Positions 1 to 10,015 of a stretch of DNA of 64,000 nt are shown piece after piece. The stretch comes from Hexactinellida sp. DTS-2022 (lineage: Eukaryota; Porifera; Hexactinellida): assembly GCA_028753945.1 (NCBI GenBank), contig JAPNXP010000001.1, positions 8,918,501-8,982,500 on the forward strand, given 5' to 3'. The notes under the pieces were generated by a model. That model had not been told where the DNA came from. It saw only the letters and a list, made by a program, of their open reading frames with translations, and made no database searches. The position numbers and the translations under genes were made by a program. The stretch's first letter is position 1, and the number at the start of each line of letters is the position of its first letter.

Positions 1-620
1 TTTCTGCTTAGAATATTCTTGAACAATGGATACATGACATATTTAATTCTAATTAATTTGCTCTGGTTTAACTTATAGAGACGGTTCGAATTAGATTATT
101 GGGGTTATCGAGTGCGCTGAATTCAAATATCATAGTGAAATTAAATTTAAACTAATAATTATTGCAAATAATTGAACTTAATTTATTTTGCTGTACATAA
201 TAATGGTGTTAAATAATTAATAAATTTATCAAATATTTATACTAATTAGCTAAATTTCATTAATCTCAGAGATGATACAAGATAGAAACAAACTTTCAAT
301 TTATCAATTGGTCCTTATGCCACGTACCACCTATACAAGTGGGTCTTGACACCATGAGGTGATGATGACATCGTCAAAAAAATGTATTTTTACAATTTTG
401 TGAATTAAATAATTCGCATGGGTTGGTTGGAGTTGGGTGAATACCCAACACGCACTTTAAAAATGCTGAGTCATCACAGATTATATTCTACTGAAACTTG
501 AATATCTCTCAAATGAAGTGAGCTAAATGGAAACTTCCACCACTCTAAGGGTCGTTGCCTACTGAAACACCTTTCTGTAATAATTTAACACCTTCATAGT
601 GATGATGACTAGGCGAAGAA

Positions 621-740
621 AAATCCAAAATTGCAGCTTGTGCCGACAGCATGTTCCTTTGGAGGCACTATCAATAAACCACCACCAAAATATAGTGCCA
701 CCTAAGGACATGCGTCGGCACAGGGTGCAATTTTGGATTT
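621..740. mobile_element. Foldback MITE, family A, copy 1
   Basis: A near-perfect inverted repeat about 120 bp long. The left arm begins aaatccaaaattgcag and contains gtgccgacagcatg. The right arm mirrors it and ends ctgcaattttggattt-like. The arms meet at a short loop around 680. There is no coding capacity. Other copies are at 1821, 3085, 3571 (interrupted) and 10016. Confidence 0.85.
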
Positions 741-1820
741 TTTTTTCCTTCCGTATCCTCTCCACAGAACAGAGTATTATTAACTAAGAGCCCAAATATC
801 AGGATATGTGTCTCATGGGTTACAGATGTGCACCTGGGGTCACGATTTTTAATTACATTTTTTTGGACACATTTTTGCACCTGATTAATATTGAAACAGG
901 AACAATAAATAGTACCCGAAAATTAAATTTATATGCATTCGATAGAGAATTAAATTCTACACCTTTTCACAGTGCACGAATTTTCAAATTGTACTTTGTT
1001 TGTGCCACAATTGAGTTGCAAGTTTCCTTTGTTTACTAACACTTCAGTTCTATTGAAAGTGTTAAAGCTAATTCTATTGTTTCAACCCGTTATTATTATA
1101 TTGATTCAACTTGTGAGATCGAGTAAGGTTTCTATTTTCCAATTGAAAAAAAAGATTATATATTTCACAACAACGACAGATTATGTGATTATATGACTTC
1201 TGCGAGAATATTATTGCACTGTTAATATACTGACGTAATTAATTATAATTAATTCAGTCAGTATATGACTTATATAGATGCTTCCAATTTGTGTATTAGG
1301 GGTTATCGAGTGTGCGGAATTGAAATTTGATTACCAAATTAACTAATTAATTATTTATGACAAAATAATTTAACTTAATAATTGTAAGTTGACATTGAAA
1401 TTGGTGGTATATTATAAATAATATTAATAATTATTTATACTAATAGATTAAATATCATAAATCTCAGAGATGGTACAATATAGAAACAAACTTCCAATAT
1501 ATCAATTGATCCTTATGCCACATAACACCTCTACAAATGGGTCTTGACACCTTGTGGTGATGATGACATCGTCAAAAAAATGTGTTTTTACAATTTTGTG
1601 AATTCTATAATTCGAATGGGTTGGTTGGTGTCGGGCGAACTACCAACACGCACATAAAAAATGCTGACTCATCACTTATTATATTCTACTGAAACTTGAA
1701 TATCTCTAAAATGAAGTGAACTAAGTGGAAATTTCCACCACTCTAAGGGTCGATGCCTTCTGAAACACCTTTTTGAAATAATTTAACACCTTGATAGTGA
1801 TGATGACATGGCAAAAAAAT

Positions 1821-1942
1821 AAATCCAAAATTGCAGCCTGTGCCGACAGCATGTTCCTTTGGAGGCACTATCAATAAACCAACAACAAAATATAGTGCCA
1901 CCAAAGGAACATGCGTCGGCACAGGCTGCAATTTTGGATTTT
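1821..1942. mobile_element. Foldback MITE, family A, copy 2
   Basis: Same element as at 621-740 and the best-preserved palindrome of the family. The arms aaatccaaaattgcagcctg and its reverse complement flank a loop around 1880. It sits at the equivalent position in the second 1.2-kb unit, so it was probably duplicated with that unit. Confidence 0.85.
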
Positions 1943-2451
1943 ATTATTATTTTCCTTCCGTATCCTCTCCACAGAACCGAGTTTTATTAACTTAGAACCC
2001 AAAATTTCTGGGTATGTGTCTCATGGGTTACAGATGTGCACCTGGGGTCACGATTTTTGATTAAAAAATTTTGGACATTTTTGTACCTGTTTAATATTTA
2101 AACAGGAACAATAAATAGTGCGCGAATATTTAAATTATATGCATTCGATAGAGAATTAAATTCTACACCTTTTCACAGTGCACGAATTTTTAAATTGGGT
2201 TTCGTTTGTGCCACAATTGAGTTGCAAGTTTCCTTTGTTTACTAACACTTCAGTTCTATTGAAAGTGTTAAATCTAATTCTATTGTTTCAACTCGTTATT
2301 ATTATATTGATTCAACTTGTGAGATCGAGTAGGCTTCTATTTTCCAATTGAAAAAAAAGATTATATATTTCACAACAACGACAGATTATGTGATTATATT
2401 TACTTCTGCGAGAATATTATTGCACTGTTAATATACTGACGTAATTAATTA

Positions 2452-2545
2452 TGTGCACATCTGTAACCCATGAGACACCTGTCCAGAAAATATGGGTTCT
2501 TAGTTAATTAAACTCTGTTCTGTGGAGAGGATACGGACCAATAAT
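2452..2545 (-). repeat. Inverted fragment of the 1.2-kb repeat
   Basis: This stretch (gtgcacatctgtaacccatg onwards, including ctctgttctgtggagaggat) is the reverse complement of 755-840 and 1960-2045. A further diverged copy in this orientation is at about 15370-15460. It closes the tandem repeat block in opposite orientation. Confidence 0.75.
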
Positions 2546-2562
2546 ATACCAAAGCACTAAGA

Positions 2563-3085
2563 CCAATACTGGGCCACTATACTATAGTATAGTCGGCACA
2601 GTAATAAAGGCAGTAAGATCAATACTGGGCCACTATACTATAGTATAGTCGGCACAGTAAAAATAAAAATAATAAAGGCAGTGATTCCAATACTGGGCCA
2701 CTATACTATAGTATAGTCGGCACAGTAATAATAACCAAGGCAGTGATTTCAATACTGGGCCACTATACTATAGTATAGTCGGCACAGTAATAATATAGAA
2801 AAAATAAAGGCAGTGATTTCAATACTGGGCCACTATACTAGTATAGTATAGTCGGCACAGTAATAAAGGCAGTAAGATTATTACTGGGCCACTACAGTCG
2901 AAATCGGGTTTTTTTGCCCCCCAAAATGCACGACAAAAGGAGGCAAAAAAACCCAATAAGCAAAAAAACCCGATGGAAAACACATTAAGATATCACATTT
3001 TTGCACGACAAAAGGAGGGAAAAAAACCCAATATGCAAAAAAACCCGATTTCGACTGTATACTATAGTATAGTCGGCACAGTAAA
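2563..3085. repeat. Array of ~40-bp hairpin repeats
   Basis: About six copies of a short palindromic unit: tactgggccac, then the self-complementary actatactatagtatagt, then cggcacagta. The spacers are 15-30 bp and related (aaaggcagtgattcca). Spacing is about 55-70 bp. The last copy is split by a transposon at 2895-3057. Single copies occur at 9221, 15484 and 32541. Confidence 0.85.
2895..3057. mobile_element. Tc1/mariner-like MITE inserted in a hairpin unit
   Basis: A 163-bp element with terminal inverted repeats of about 23 bp that begin CAGTCGAAATCGGG and end with the exact complement. It is bounded by TA on both sides (2893-2894, 3058-3059). Removing it with one TA restores the uninterrupted hairpin unit seen in neighbouring repeats. 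TA duplication and CAGT termini are typical of the Tc1/mariner superfamily. It contains two internal copies of a tgcacgacaaaaggagg motif and no coding capacity. Confidence 0.9.
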
Positions 3086-3216
3086 AATCTAAAATTAGAC
3101 CTGTGCCGACAGTGTTTCTTGAAGGCACCATCTTTTGGAGGCACTATCAATCCACCAACCACCAAAGATAGTGCCTTTAAGAAACATGCTGTCGGCACAG
3201 GTGTAATTTTAGATTT
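3085..3216. mobile_element. Foldback MITE, family A, diverged copy 3
   Basis: The arms aaatctaaaattagacctgt and gtgtaattttagattt flank an imperfect palindrome with gtgccgacag / ctgtcggcac. It differs from copies 1 and 2 mainly in the loop and terminal bases, so it represents a subfamily. It abuts the end of the hairpin array. Confidence 0.8.
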
Positions 3217-3570
3217 TTATTGCCCCCGCGCTTATTCGAATTTACTCCGCTTATAACTAAGTAAACTAAGGGTCCATTGTGCTTGGTTATAACATTGTAC
3301 TTGGTTATAACAGCCATTTGTAAATACGCTCTTAATGCTTGTCCGATCCAATTTTCATACGCTTAAATCATAAATTATTGTTACGGTTTAGGAGAGGATT
3401 CCAAATTTCGCGCTCCTAATTCAAATTTCACAAAATCATGCTCCAAATGGAGCGTCTCGCGCTCCTGGATAATTCCTTGGTTATAACGGTATATACTAGT
3501 GAGTAGGTGTTGTTGTTGTTGTTGTTAGTTGAATAACCATCCAATTGAATAACCATCTTGCTAAAGTTAC

Positions 3571-4207
3571 AAATCTAAAATTTATGCTGTGCCGACAGCC
3601 AGGGTTGGGGCCGATTACGATTACAATCGTAATCGATTGTAATCGATTACACATTTCGCTGAATCGTAATCGTAATCATAATCAGATGATTCTATTAGAG
3701 TGTAATCATATCGTAATCGTAATCATGCTATTTTATTAGCTTATTATCTTTGAAATTAAGGATATATTATCAATTCGTAGGATTGCACCTGCGAAAGTGC
3801 TTTTATTCAATAACAGTCACATTAATTTGAATTCCATCATAATATATACTGTAACAGTGAAATTGACACTTTTCATTATTGTTAGTACTTTTAGATTCGA
3901 ATTTATCAGACTTGGCCAGACCGCATTTAGTATACATTTTGGGTTATTTTCATAATTGTAATCATGACAAGTTTATAGTAATTGTAATCGTAATCGTAAT
4001 CACAAATAAATTATAGAACGTAATCGTAATCGTAATCATAATCGTTAAAAAAATATAAATCGTAATCGTAATCGTAATCGTAATCATCTGAAAGTAATCG
4101 GCCCCAACCCTGCCGACAGCATGTTGGAACTATACGTATATTTTAAAAGTTGTTTAATAGATAGTACCCTAAGTCAATATGCCGTCTACACAGCTGTAAT
4201 TTTAGAT
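3571..4207. mobile_element. Foldback MITE, family A copy 4, split by a hAT-like element
   Basis: The outer ends (aaatctaaaa at 3571 and gtaattttagatt before 4208) belong to the same subfamily as 3085-3216. The interior is interrupted by the 513-bp element at 3600-4112. A short (gtt)n run borders it on each side (about 3508 and 4207). Confidence 0.75.
3600..4112. mobile_element. hAT-like non-autonomous transposon with 8-bp target duplication
   Basis: The terminal inverted repeats are CAGGGTTGGGGCCGATTAC and its complement at the right end. The flanks carry an exact 8-bp direct duplication, ccgacagc (3592-3599 and 4113-4120). Eight-base duplications and CAGGG termini are hallmarks of the hAT superfamily. 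Subterminal DNA on both sides is rich in cgtaat/attacg iterations, which could be transposase-binding repeats (inference). There is no transposase gene. Confidence 0.92.
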
Positions 4208-4242
4208 TGTTGTTGTTGTTGTTGTTGTCGTCGTTTGTTAGC

Positions 4243-5529
4243 ATGGCCTCTGAGAGTGTGTTGAGCCTATTCGAGGAGGCCCGAGCGCGGGTGAGGGGGG
4301 AGATAGACAGCATAGTGGAGAGTCTGAATGGGAAGCGAGATTTGCTGCTTGCGGAGATAGGGACTCTGGAGAGAGAGTTCCTGGACATGCAGAGACAGAG
4401 ACAGAAGGACATCAGCAAGCTCAACACACTTATAGCGCACACCGAGGAACTGGGACAGAATACTCTGCTTAGCTTGCAACAAAAGATGATACGGGAAATG
4501 AGTCAAGAAATGGATAAGTTAAAGCTAGACAAGAAACAGAAACCTGCCTATAGGATTGATATCAAATGGGGATTTACAAAGGCAGTTCTCATTCAAAGTG
4601 TTAACAGTTCAAAAATAGAGCTAATTACGGACACGTCATCTGATTGGTTTCAAGATTTAGACGCTACTCATTCCTCAGAGGATAATAATTTCTCTCAAGT
4701 CTCGCAAAGACTTACGAGACTGCCACGTTGCAGTCTAGACTTTCGGAGGGATAAAAGGGACACTGGAGAAAGGCGGCCCCAAAGGCGGCATAGGCAAAGG
4801 CGGCCCCAGTCCTTTAGCATAGAACCTAGAGGGGTGTTTGAAGACAGGTCATTTCAAGGAAGGGGATCATTTGTAGACAGGTCATTTCAAGGAGAGCCTC
4901 GAGGGGAATTTGTAGATTGGTCCAAGCAAGAAAGGGGCTTTAGAGACAAGTCATTTCAAGAAAGGGGGGTTGCACAGGGGAGCTTTAGAGACAAGTCATT
5001 TCAAGAAAGGGGGTTTGGACAGGGGAGCTTTAGAGACAAGTCATTTCAAGAAAGGGGGTTTGGACAGGGGAGCTTTGGAGACAAGTCATTTCAAGAAAGG
5101 GGGTTTGGACAGGGGAGCTTTGGAGACAAGTCATTTCAAGAAAGGGGGTTTGGACAGGGGAGCTTTGGAGACAAGTCATTTCAAGAAAGGGGGTTTGGAC
5201 AGGGGAGCTTTGGAGACAAGTCATTTCAAGAAAGGGGGGTTGCACAGGGGAGCTTTGGAGACAAGTCATTTCAAGAAAGGGGGTTTGGACAGGGGAGCTT
5301 TGGAGACAAGTCATTTCAAGAAAGGGGGGTTGCACAGGGGAGCTTTGGAGACAAGTCATTTCAAGAAAGGGGGGTTGCACAGGGGAGCTTTGGAGACAAG
5401 TCATTTCAAGAAAGGGGGTTTGGACTTGGGGGCTATGAAGAAAGGGGTTTGAAAACAAGTCCTATCAAGACAGGGGATATCAAGAAGGGGGGTACCGAAG
5501 AGGATTGGGAGGCTCCTGTCCAATTATAG
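4243..5529 (+). CDS. Orphan coiled-coil protein with a Gly/Arg/Phe-rich repeat tail
   Basis: Function not recognised. I start at the ATG opening MASESVLSLF because the same start is conserved in the second copy at 6302; bases upstream are a (gtt)n run. The product is about 428 aa. Residues 1-110 are charged, heptad-like and coiled coil, with short motifs (EELGQNTLLSLQQ; WGFTKAVLIQSVNSSKIELI) that recur in the second copy and look like a conserved domain tail. Residues ~170-230 are Arg-rich. Residues ~230-405 are about eleven 15-residue repeats of the SFGDKSFQERGFGQG type. There is no signal peptide and no membrane segment. It is intronless as written. The repeat tail resembles low-complexity RG-rich regions, but RNA binding is only a guess. 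A 5' UTR or promoter could not be defined. Confidence 0.6.
   Translation: MASESVLSLFEEARARVRGEIDSIVESLNGKRDLLLAEIGTLEREFLDMQRQRQKDISKLNTLIAHTEELGQNTLLSLQQKMIREMSQEMDKLKLDKKQKPAYRIDIKWGFTKAVLIQSVNSSKIELITDTSSDWFQDLDATHSSEDNNFSQVSQRLTRLPRCSLDFRRDKRDTGERRPQRRHRQRRPQSFSIEPRGVFEDRSFQGRGSFVDRSFQGEPRGEFVDWSKQERGFRDKSFQERGVAQGSFRDKSFQERGFGQGSFRDKSFQERGFGQGSFGDKSFQERGFGQGSFGDKSFQERGFGQGSFGDKSFQERGFGQGSFGDKSFQERGVAQGSFGDKSFQERGFGQGSFGDKSFQERGVAQGSFGDKSFQERGVAQGSFGDKSFQERGFGLGGYEERGLKTSPIKTGDIKKGGTEEDWEAPVQL
4930..5430 (+). repeat. Coding 45-bp minisatellite, about 11 units
   Basis: The unit agctttggagacaagtcatt... is 45 bp and encodes 15 residues. Two variants alternate at one spot (gggtttggacag versus ggggttgcacag, GFGQ versus GVAQ). 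Because 45 is a multiple of three, the array is open in other frames as well, producing long shadow frames on both strands. Units are nearly identical at the DNA level, which suggests recent expansion or homogenisation. Confidence 0.9.
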
Positions 5530-5602
5530 GGGAACAAGGCCCCTCGTATACCCATATAGAGGGGACACAAACAGGGATCAAGAAACAACCGGCAGGACAC
5601 TG

Positions 5603-6015
5603 ATGAATAGATTTAGATTGAATCGCACTGCTAGTAATTATTTATACTTAATTTTTGTTGTAATCTATTATTTGCTACATTTATACGAACCCTTCGGTCT
5701 CGATCGCTTTGCGACGGATCGTTGCTACTCAACTGAAGTTAACGGCCGCTGTGCGGCCTTACTCCTTACCCTTTTTACCATGGAAAATGGTAGAAAGGGA
5801 CGTCATATACATCCCTCTATAAGATTTCCATAGTTTTAATTTGTTTTTCATATTCTAAATTTATGTTTGCGAAATTCGAAATCAACATACTTGTTTACTG
5901 ATTATAACATTTGAAAGTTAGTTTCTATCCCAATATTAATTGCGGTTTCTATTCCCCCATCACTTTAATACAATCTACGTATTTTAAAACGAACTCCGTT
6001 CTAACGGAAGAAACT
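5603..6015 (-). mobile_element. Helitron-like repeat, copy A (reverse orientation)
   Basis: Read on the minus strand, it matches 58245-58610 and the ends of 34680-35645. The parts are: an attgtattaaagtgatgggg segment, an aataggtaaacaagtatg-type segment, the ccatttccatggtagaaagg palindrome, and a GC-rich cluster of small hairpins (ggccgcacagcggcc; tcgcaaagcga; gaccgaagggttcg). A related leading end (aagactcgatttctgtg) occurs at about 6204. There are no open frames. The Helitron assignment is tentative. Confidence 0.6.
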
Positions 6016-6301
6016 ACGGTCCCGAGCCACTTCGTTATAACGGGAGTTGACTGTATATTAATCTTTAATATTATTTGTTATTATTTCTATCTCTGCCTTG
6101 TGTTTGTTTATGAGGGACATGGGATCAAGAGCGTATTTTAGGGGTGCCTATTTCTGATCCCTTCTTACGTGAGTTGTCAACTTGTAATCTAATATATATA
6201 ATTAAGACTCGATTTCTGTGGGAATTTTGCAATTTGTTTGTTGTCCGACTACATCGCTTGATTAGTAGTATCAGTTGTTGTTGTTGTCGTCGTTAGTTAG
6301 C

Positions 6302-6893
6302 ATGGCCTCTGAGAGTGTGTTGAGCCTATTCGAGGAGGCCCGAGCGCGGGTGAGGGGGGAGATAGACAGCATAGTGGAGAGTCTGAATGGGAAGCGAGAT
6401 TTGCTGCTTGCGGAGATAGGGACTCTGGAGAGAGAGTTCCTGGACATGCAGAGACAGAGACAGAAGGACATCAGCAAGCTCAACACACTTATAGCGCACA
6501 CCGGGAACTGGGACATAATACTCTGCTTGGTGTGCAGCAGAGAGTTAAGCAGGAATTGCATCAGGAAATAGATAGACTCAAGCTTAAGACCGCAATGCCT
6601 AATTTCACTGTTACCATTCAGTGGGTTTCAGTAAAGATATTCTAATCAGCCACGTCAACAATTCAAAGATAGGAAAGGTGATAACTACAGTGCCGGTTAA
6701 GATTGAGGCTGACAGGGATTCCCTTACTTCCTCTCCTCTCCCTGATATTCTATGGGACCAGGGGACCATGGGTACTGAGTCAGTCTCCTGTGATGATAAT
6801 CCTGTTTCCTGTGATGACAATCCTGTGTCAAGTAGTCCGGGGGGTCCCCTGTTGTCGAGGTGCATATCCCTCCAGAAGATATAGGGACAGAAG
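6302..6893 (+). pseudogene. Second copy of the orphan coiled-coil gene, 5' part (decayed)
   Basis: The first ~195 bases are almost identical to 4243-4440, including the MASESVLSLF start. A 1-base loss near 6503 (accgggaac against accgaggaac) shifts the frame. A second shift near 6623 (QW then GFSKDILISHVNNSKI) and a third in the G run near 6840 follow. The homologous text continues through all of them, so this is a broken duplicate, not a different gene. At 6894 the coding region is interrupted by a MULE transposon and continues at 10523. Sequencing errors could explain one shift but hardly three. Confidence 0.8.
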
Positions 6894-6899
6894 GGAAAG

Positions 6900-7210
6900 C
6901 TGAATAACGCCGAATGGAATAAGGCCGAAATTATAAATCCGGAATAAGACCGAATAATATTCAAGAGTGGAATAAGGCCGAATTGTAAATCCGGATTAAA
7001 GCCGAATTATATTCAAGACTGGAATAAGGCCGAATTATATTCAAGACTGGAATAAGGCCGAATTGTAAATCCGGATTAAGGCCGAATTATATTCAAGACT
7101 GGAATAAGGCCGAATTGTAAATCCGGATTAAGGCCGAATTATAAATCCGGAATAAGGCCGAAGTATATTCAAGAGTGGAATAAGGCCGAATTATAAATCC
7201 GGAATTAGGC
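6900..7210. repeat. Left subterminal repeat block of the MULE
   Basis: About ten iterations of gaataaggccgaatt alternate with ataaatccg and ttcaagac spacers. The same modules appear in inverse orientation at 10300-10515. Such clustered repeats in both ends are likely transposase-binding sites, by analogy with other Mutator-like elements (inference). Confidence 0.85.
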
Positions 7211-7446
7211 CTTTGTTTTGTTTTGTTACCATAATACCATTCATACATATTTGATGTCATTTAACACAAATAATTGTATTCTAAGCTACAATGATTCCAA
7301 AATGTTATTCTCTGATCCGGCTTCTTATCAGACTTGTTAATTCGATACAACTAGTACTTACCACTTACAAGTGTATATGTACATAGTTTATAGTGCAAGC
7401 TTAATAGTATATATGATAGAATAAATCTTAAAGTCCTATCCCGATA

Positions 7447-9105
7447 ATGGCTAATTACGAAATTATTGAAGGTTGTCGCAAAGACTCGTTCATTTATGTC
7501 AATGGAGGATATACCTACAGAAAGGATAAAGATGTTAAAGGTATCCGATATTTAAGATGCACTGAATTCAAGGTGGGTTGTCCTGGACGAGCGAAAATAT
7601 CTTCGGACATGATTTCAATCACAAATGAACACAAAAATCATGAAGAATCCGAAACAAATGTCGAAATTAGAAAGTTATTAACTAAAGTTAAACGAAAAGC
7701 TGAAATTTCGCAAGGATCGCTTCGTGAACTTTTCGATGAAGAGGCCAATGAGTCTGAAGTAGGTGGAAATATTAGCTTTGCACGAGTGGAGAATACTATG
7801 TATAAAAGAAGAAGATTAAACAGACCACAAATTCCCTTGAATGCAGAAGACGCGATTTCTTTAATGCAAACTTGCAATGACGAATTCAAAATATATCATT
7901 CTTTTTCAATTAATGGACCATTGCAAGGTGAGATGGCGATTGGATTTATGAGTCCTAAATGGATATGTGCTCTACATTCAGGCGGAGATGCAACACTATT
8001 GCAGGCTGATGCTACATTTTTTGTAGTCCCTAAGCAATTCAAACAATTGTTGAATATTTTCCTGGATTACAAGTCCCGTTCTTTACCAGCAATTCACATT
8101 CTGATGACAAAAAAGACAGCCACCCTATATGATCGAGTTGTAGAGAAAATTAAAGAGATGCTACCATTTACTGCAACTAGGATAATGACAGACTATGAAA
8201 GAGCGCTATTCAATTCTTTATCTTCAGGCTTTCCCAATGCAGCAGTTAGTGGTTGTAAGTTTCATCACGACCAAGCACTTTACAAAACTGGAATATTAAA
8301 AAATGGATTGGCGACTCTCTATACTTCACATCAGGAATTCAGAAAGTGGGCTGAACTGTTAATGTGTTTGCCTCTTCTTCCATATGATAAAATAATGGAG
8401 ATGTTTAACTACCTCAAACACAAGATACCTGATTTACCAACATCAGAGAATGAAAAAGTAAAGAAATTACTCAGATACTATGAACGATTCTGGTTGGAAC
8501 AAATAGGCCCTTCAAGACTCTCTGTATTCCAGAATGACAAACGGACAAATAATGACCTCGAAAGTTTTCACGCTAAATTGAAAAGAAAATTTTCCTCACA
8601 TAATCCTAATTATTGGAGCTTTATAACAAAAATGAATCAAGTGATTAAAACAACAGAGAAAGATATAGAGAGAATTGATAACAACATCCCTATTCGCCGT
8701 AATGCCACACCTGATGCACTCCATAAAAATCGAGTTATCCAAGACCTCCAAAGAAAATTAATACACGATGAGATCACTTTAATCGATTACTTAGAAACCA
8801 TATGTTATCAATACAAGACAGATTTTATGAAATTAGGAAACATAGTCCCATCTACCATTGAGCAAGATGAAATAGATGTAATTTCAGAAAGTGAAGATTT
8901 TGAGATAGCTTTCAACGTAGGAGAACAGTCGAATGAAAGATTATGTCGAATATGTCTTCTCAATGAAGCAGACACTCTGATTATGCCATGTCGGCATGCA
9001 CAAACTTGTAAAAGGTGTACTGAAATCATTATTATTTCAGAAGAGCTGAACAAGTGTCCCGTCTGTAGAGGACCAATTCAACAATTCCTTCAAATATTCC
9101 TTTGA
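7447..9105 (+). CDS. MULE transposase with N-terminal FLYWCH finger and C-terminal RING finger
   Basis: An intact 552-aa frame opening with ATG. Residues 1-65 form a FLYWCH-type zinc finger (Y-x-Y-R-K, then YLRC, VGCPGRAK, and a closing HKNHEE). Residues ~170-290 form the MULE transposase core, with acidic candidates in LQADATFFVV and IMTDYERALFN and the C-x2-H-type element SGCKFHHDQAL. Residues ~385-400 hold a conserved TNNDLESFHAKLKRK. The last 55 residues are a RING finger: CRIC, then MPCRHAQTCKRC, then CPVC. The FLYWCH-MULE pairing is common in animal MULEs. The RING tail suggests E3 ubiquitin ligase activity or a zinc-binding partner site (inference). The frame is undamaged and sits between matching ends and a 9-bp target duplication, so it is plausibly recently active. 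Confidence 0.88.
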   Translation: MANYEIIEGCRKDSFIYVNGGYTYRKDKDVKGIRYLRCTEFKVGCPGRAKISSDMISITNEHKNHEESETNVEIRKLLTKVKRKAEISQGSLRELFDEEANESEVGGNISFARVENTMYKRRRLNRPQIPLNAEDAISLMQTCNDEFKIYHSFSINGPLQGEMAIGFMSPKWICALHSGGDATLLQADATFFVVPKQFKQLLNIFLDYKSRSLPAIHILMTKKTATLYDRVVEKIKEMLPFTATRIMTDYERALFNSLSSGFPNAAVSGCKFHHDQALYKTGILKNGLATLYTSHQEFRKWAELLMCLPLLPYDKIMEMFNYLKHKIPDLPTSENEKVKKLLRYYERFWLEQIGPSRLSVFQNDKRTNNDLESFHAKLKRKFSSHNPNYWSFITKMNQVIKTTEKDIERIDNNIPIRRNATPDALHKNRVIQDLQRKLIHDEITLIDYLETICYQYKTDFMKLGNIVPSTIEQDEIDVISESEDFEIAFNVGEQSNERLCRICLLNEADTLIMPCRHAQTCKRCTEIIIISEELNKCPVCRGPIQQFLQIFL

Positions 9106-9220
9106 ATTGATGATATTTGATTGACCTAAACTACTTTTAGGTTTCTGTTCTATGATTTTCTTTTTCCATTTCTAACCATCATCATTTTCCTTCCTATTTT
9201 CTTCCAGGTCTTCCCCTTTT

Positions 9221-9276
9221 TACTGTGCCGACTATACTATAGTATAGTGGCCCAGTATTGGAATCACTGCCTTTAT
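9221..9276. repeat. Single hairpin repeat unit
   Basis: The sequence tactgtgccgactatactat with its palindromic partner and the trailing tattggaatcactgccttta is the reverse complement of the units in the 2563-3085 array. It lies downstream of the transposase stop and inside the MULE. Confidence 0.85.
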
Positions 9277-10015
9277 TATTTTTATTATTATTTTTTTTTT
9301 CTCCGTAGACGGTGCCCTGGCCAGAGCTTTATAGTTGATGGGCTAAAACTTGGCATGTAGGTGCGGTTGGACCGTGTAATTTGCACCTGGGGTTACGATT
9401 TTTGATTAACAAATTTTGGACACATCTTTAACACCTTTCAAAATTTGTCTGGTCCATAACTCAAAATATGTTTTACTAACCCCGCAAATTTTATTTCACA
9501 TTTGGATTCACCATAAAATTCTGCGTCTTATGGGAGAAGAAACTTTTCAATAAAGGGGTCAATTTCTGCCAATAAATGGGGGTTGAAATTTCTTTGTTTA
9601 CTCACACTTCAATTTCAATAAAACTGTGAAATCTAATTCCATTGTTTCAACTTGTAATAAATATATTGATTTAACTTGTTAAATCTTTCACTAATGTTTC
9701 AACTTGAGATAATTTAATTGATTCAACTTATAAATTCCAGCTGGCTTCTATTCAATTGTAGTATTACTATACAATGGATTAAATAAAATATAATAATATA
9801 AGGAATTTGTTGACTAAACACAAATCACCGTGGATAACATTACTAAAAAAAATAACTAATAATATAATTTATTATCAATACAAAATGAATGAATGGCATT
9901 AAACTCAAGATGGTTTATGATAGAAACAAACTCAAATTTATCTACCGTTCCTTGTGACTCGGATCAAATAACAAATGCTTCTTCACACCTTGGGCGTTGA
10001 TGACTTGGCGAAAAA

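Larger units (their letters stand above)
60..2450. repeat. Tandem pair of ~1.2 kb repeat units
   Basis: Two diverged copies lie head to tail with a period of about 1,200 bp. For example, ggggttatcgagtg occurs at 99 and 1299, gatgatgacatcgtc near 361 and 1560, and the run aattgaaaaaaaagatt near 1142 and 2346. Each copy carries one foldback MITE (621-740, 1821-1942). A circularly permuted relative lies at about 9360-10140 inside the MULE element. All open frames here are short and interrupted, so no gene is called. Confidence 0.85.

Noticed and set aside
2881..3198. 105-residue minus-strand frame with repeated SGFFAYWVF text
   Set aside because: It is translated from the 163-bp Tc1-like MITE and the adjacent foldback MITE; the repeated text comes from the element's internal duplication.
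5030..5458. 142-residue minus-strand repeat protein and 160-residue alternate plus frame
   Set aside because: Both are by-products of a 45-bp minisatellite open in several frames; only the frame joined to the conserved MASESV head is supported.
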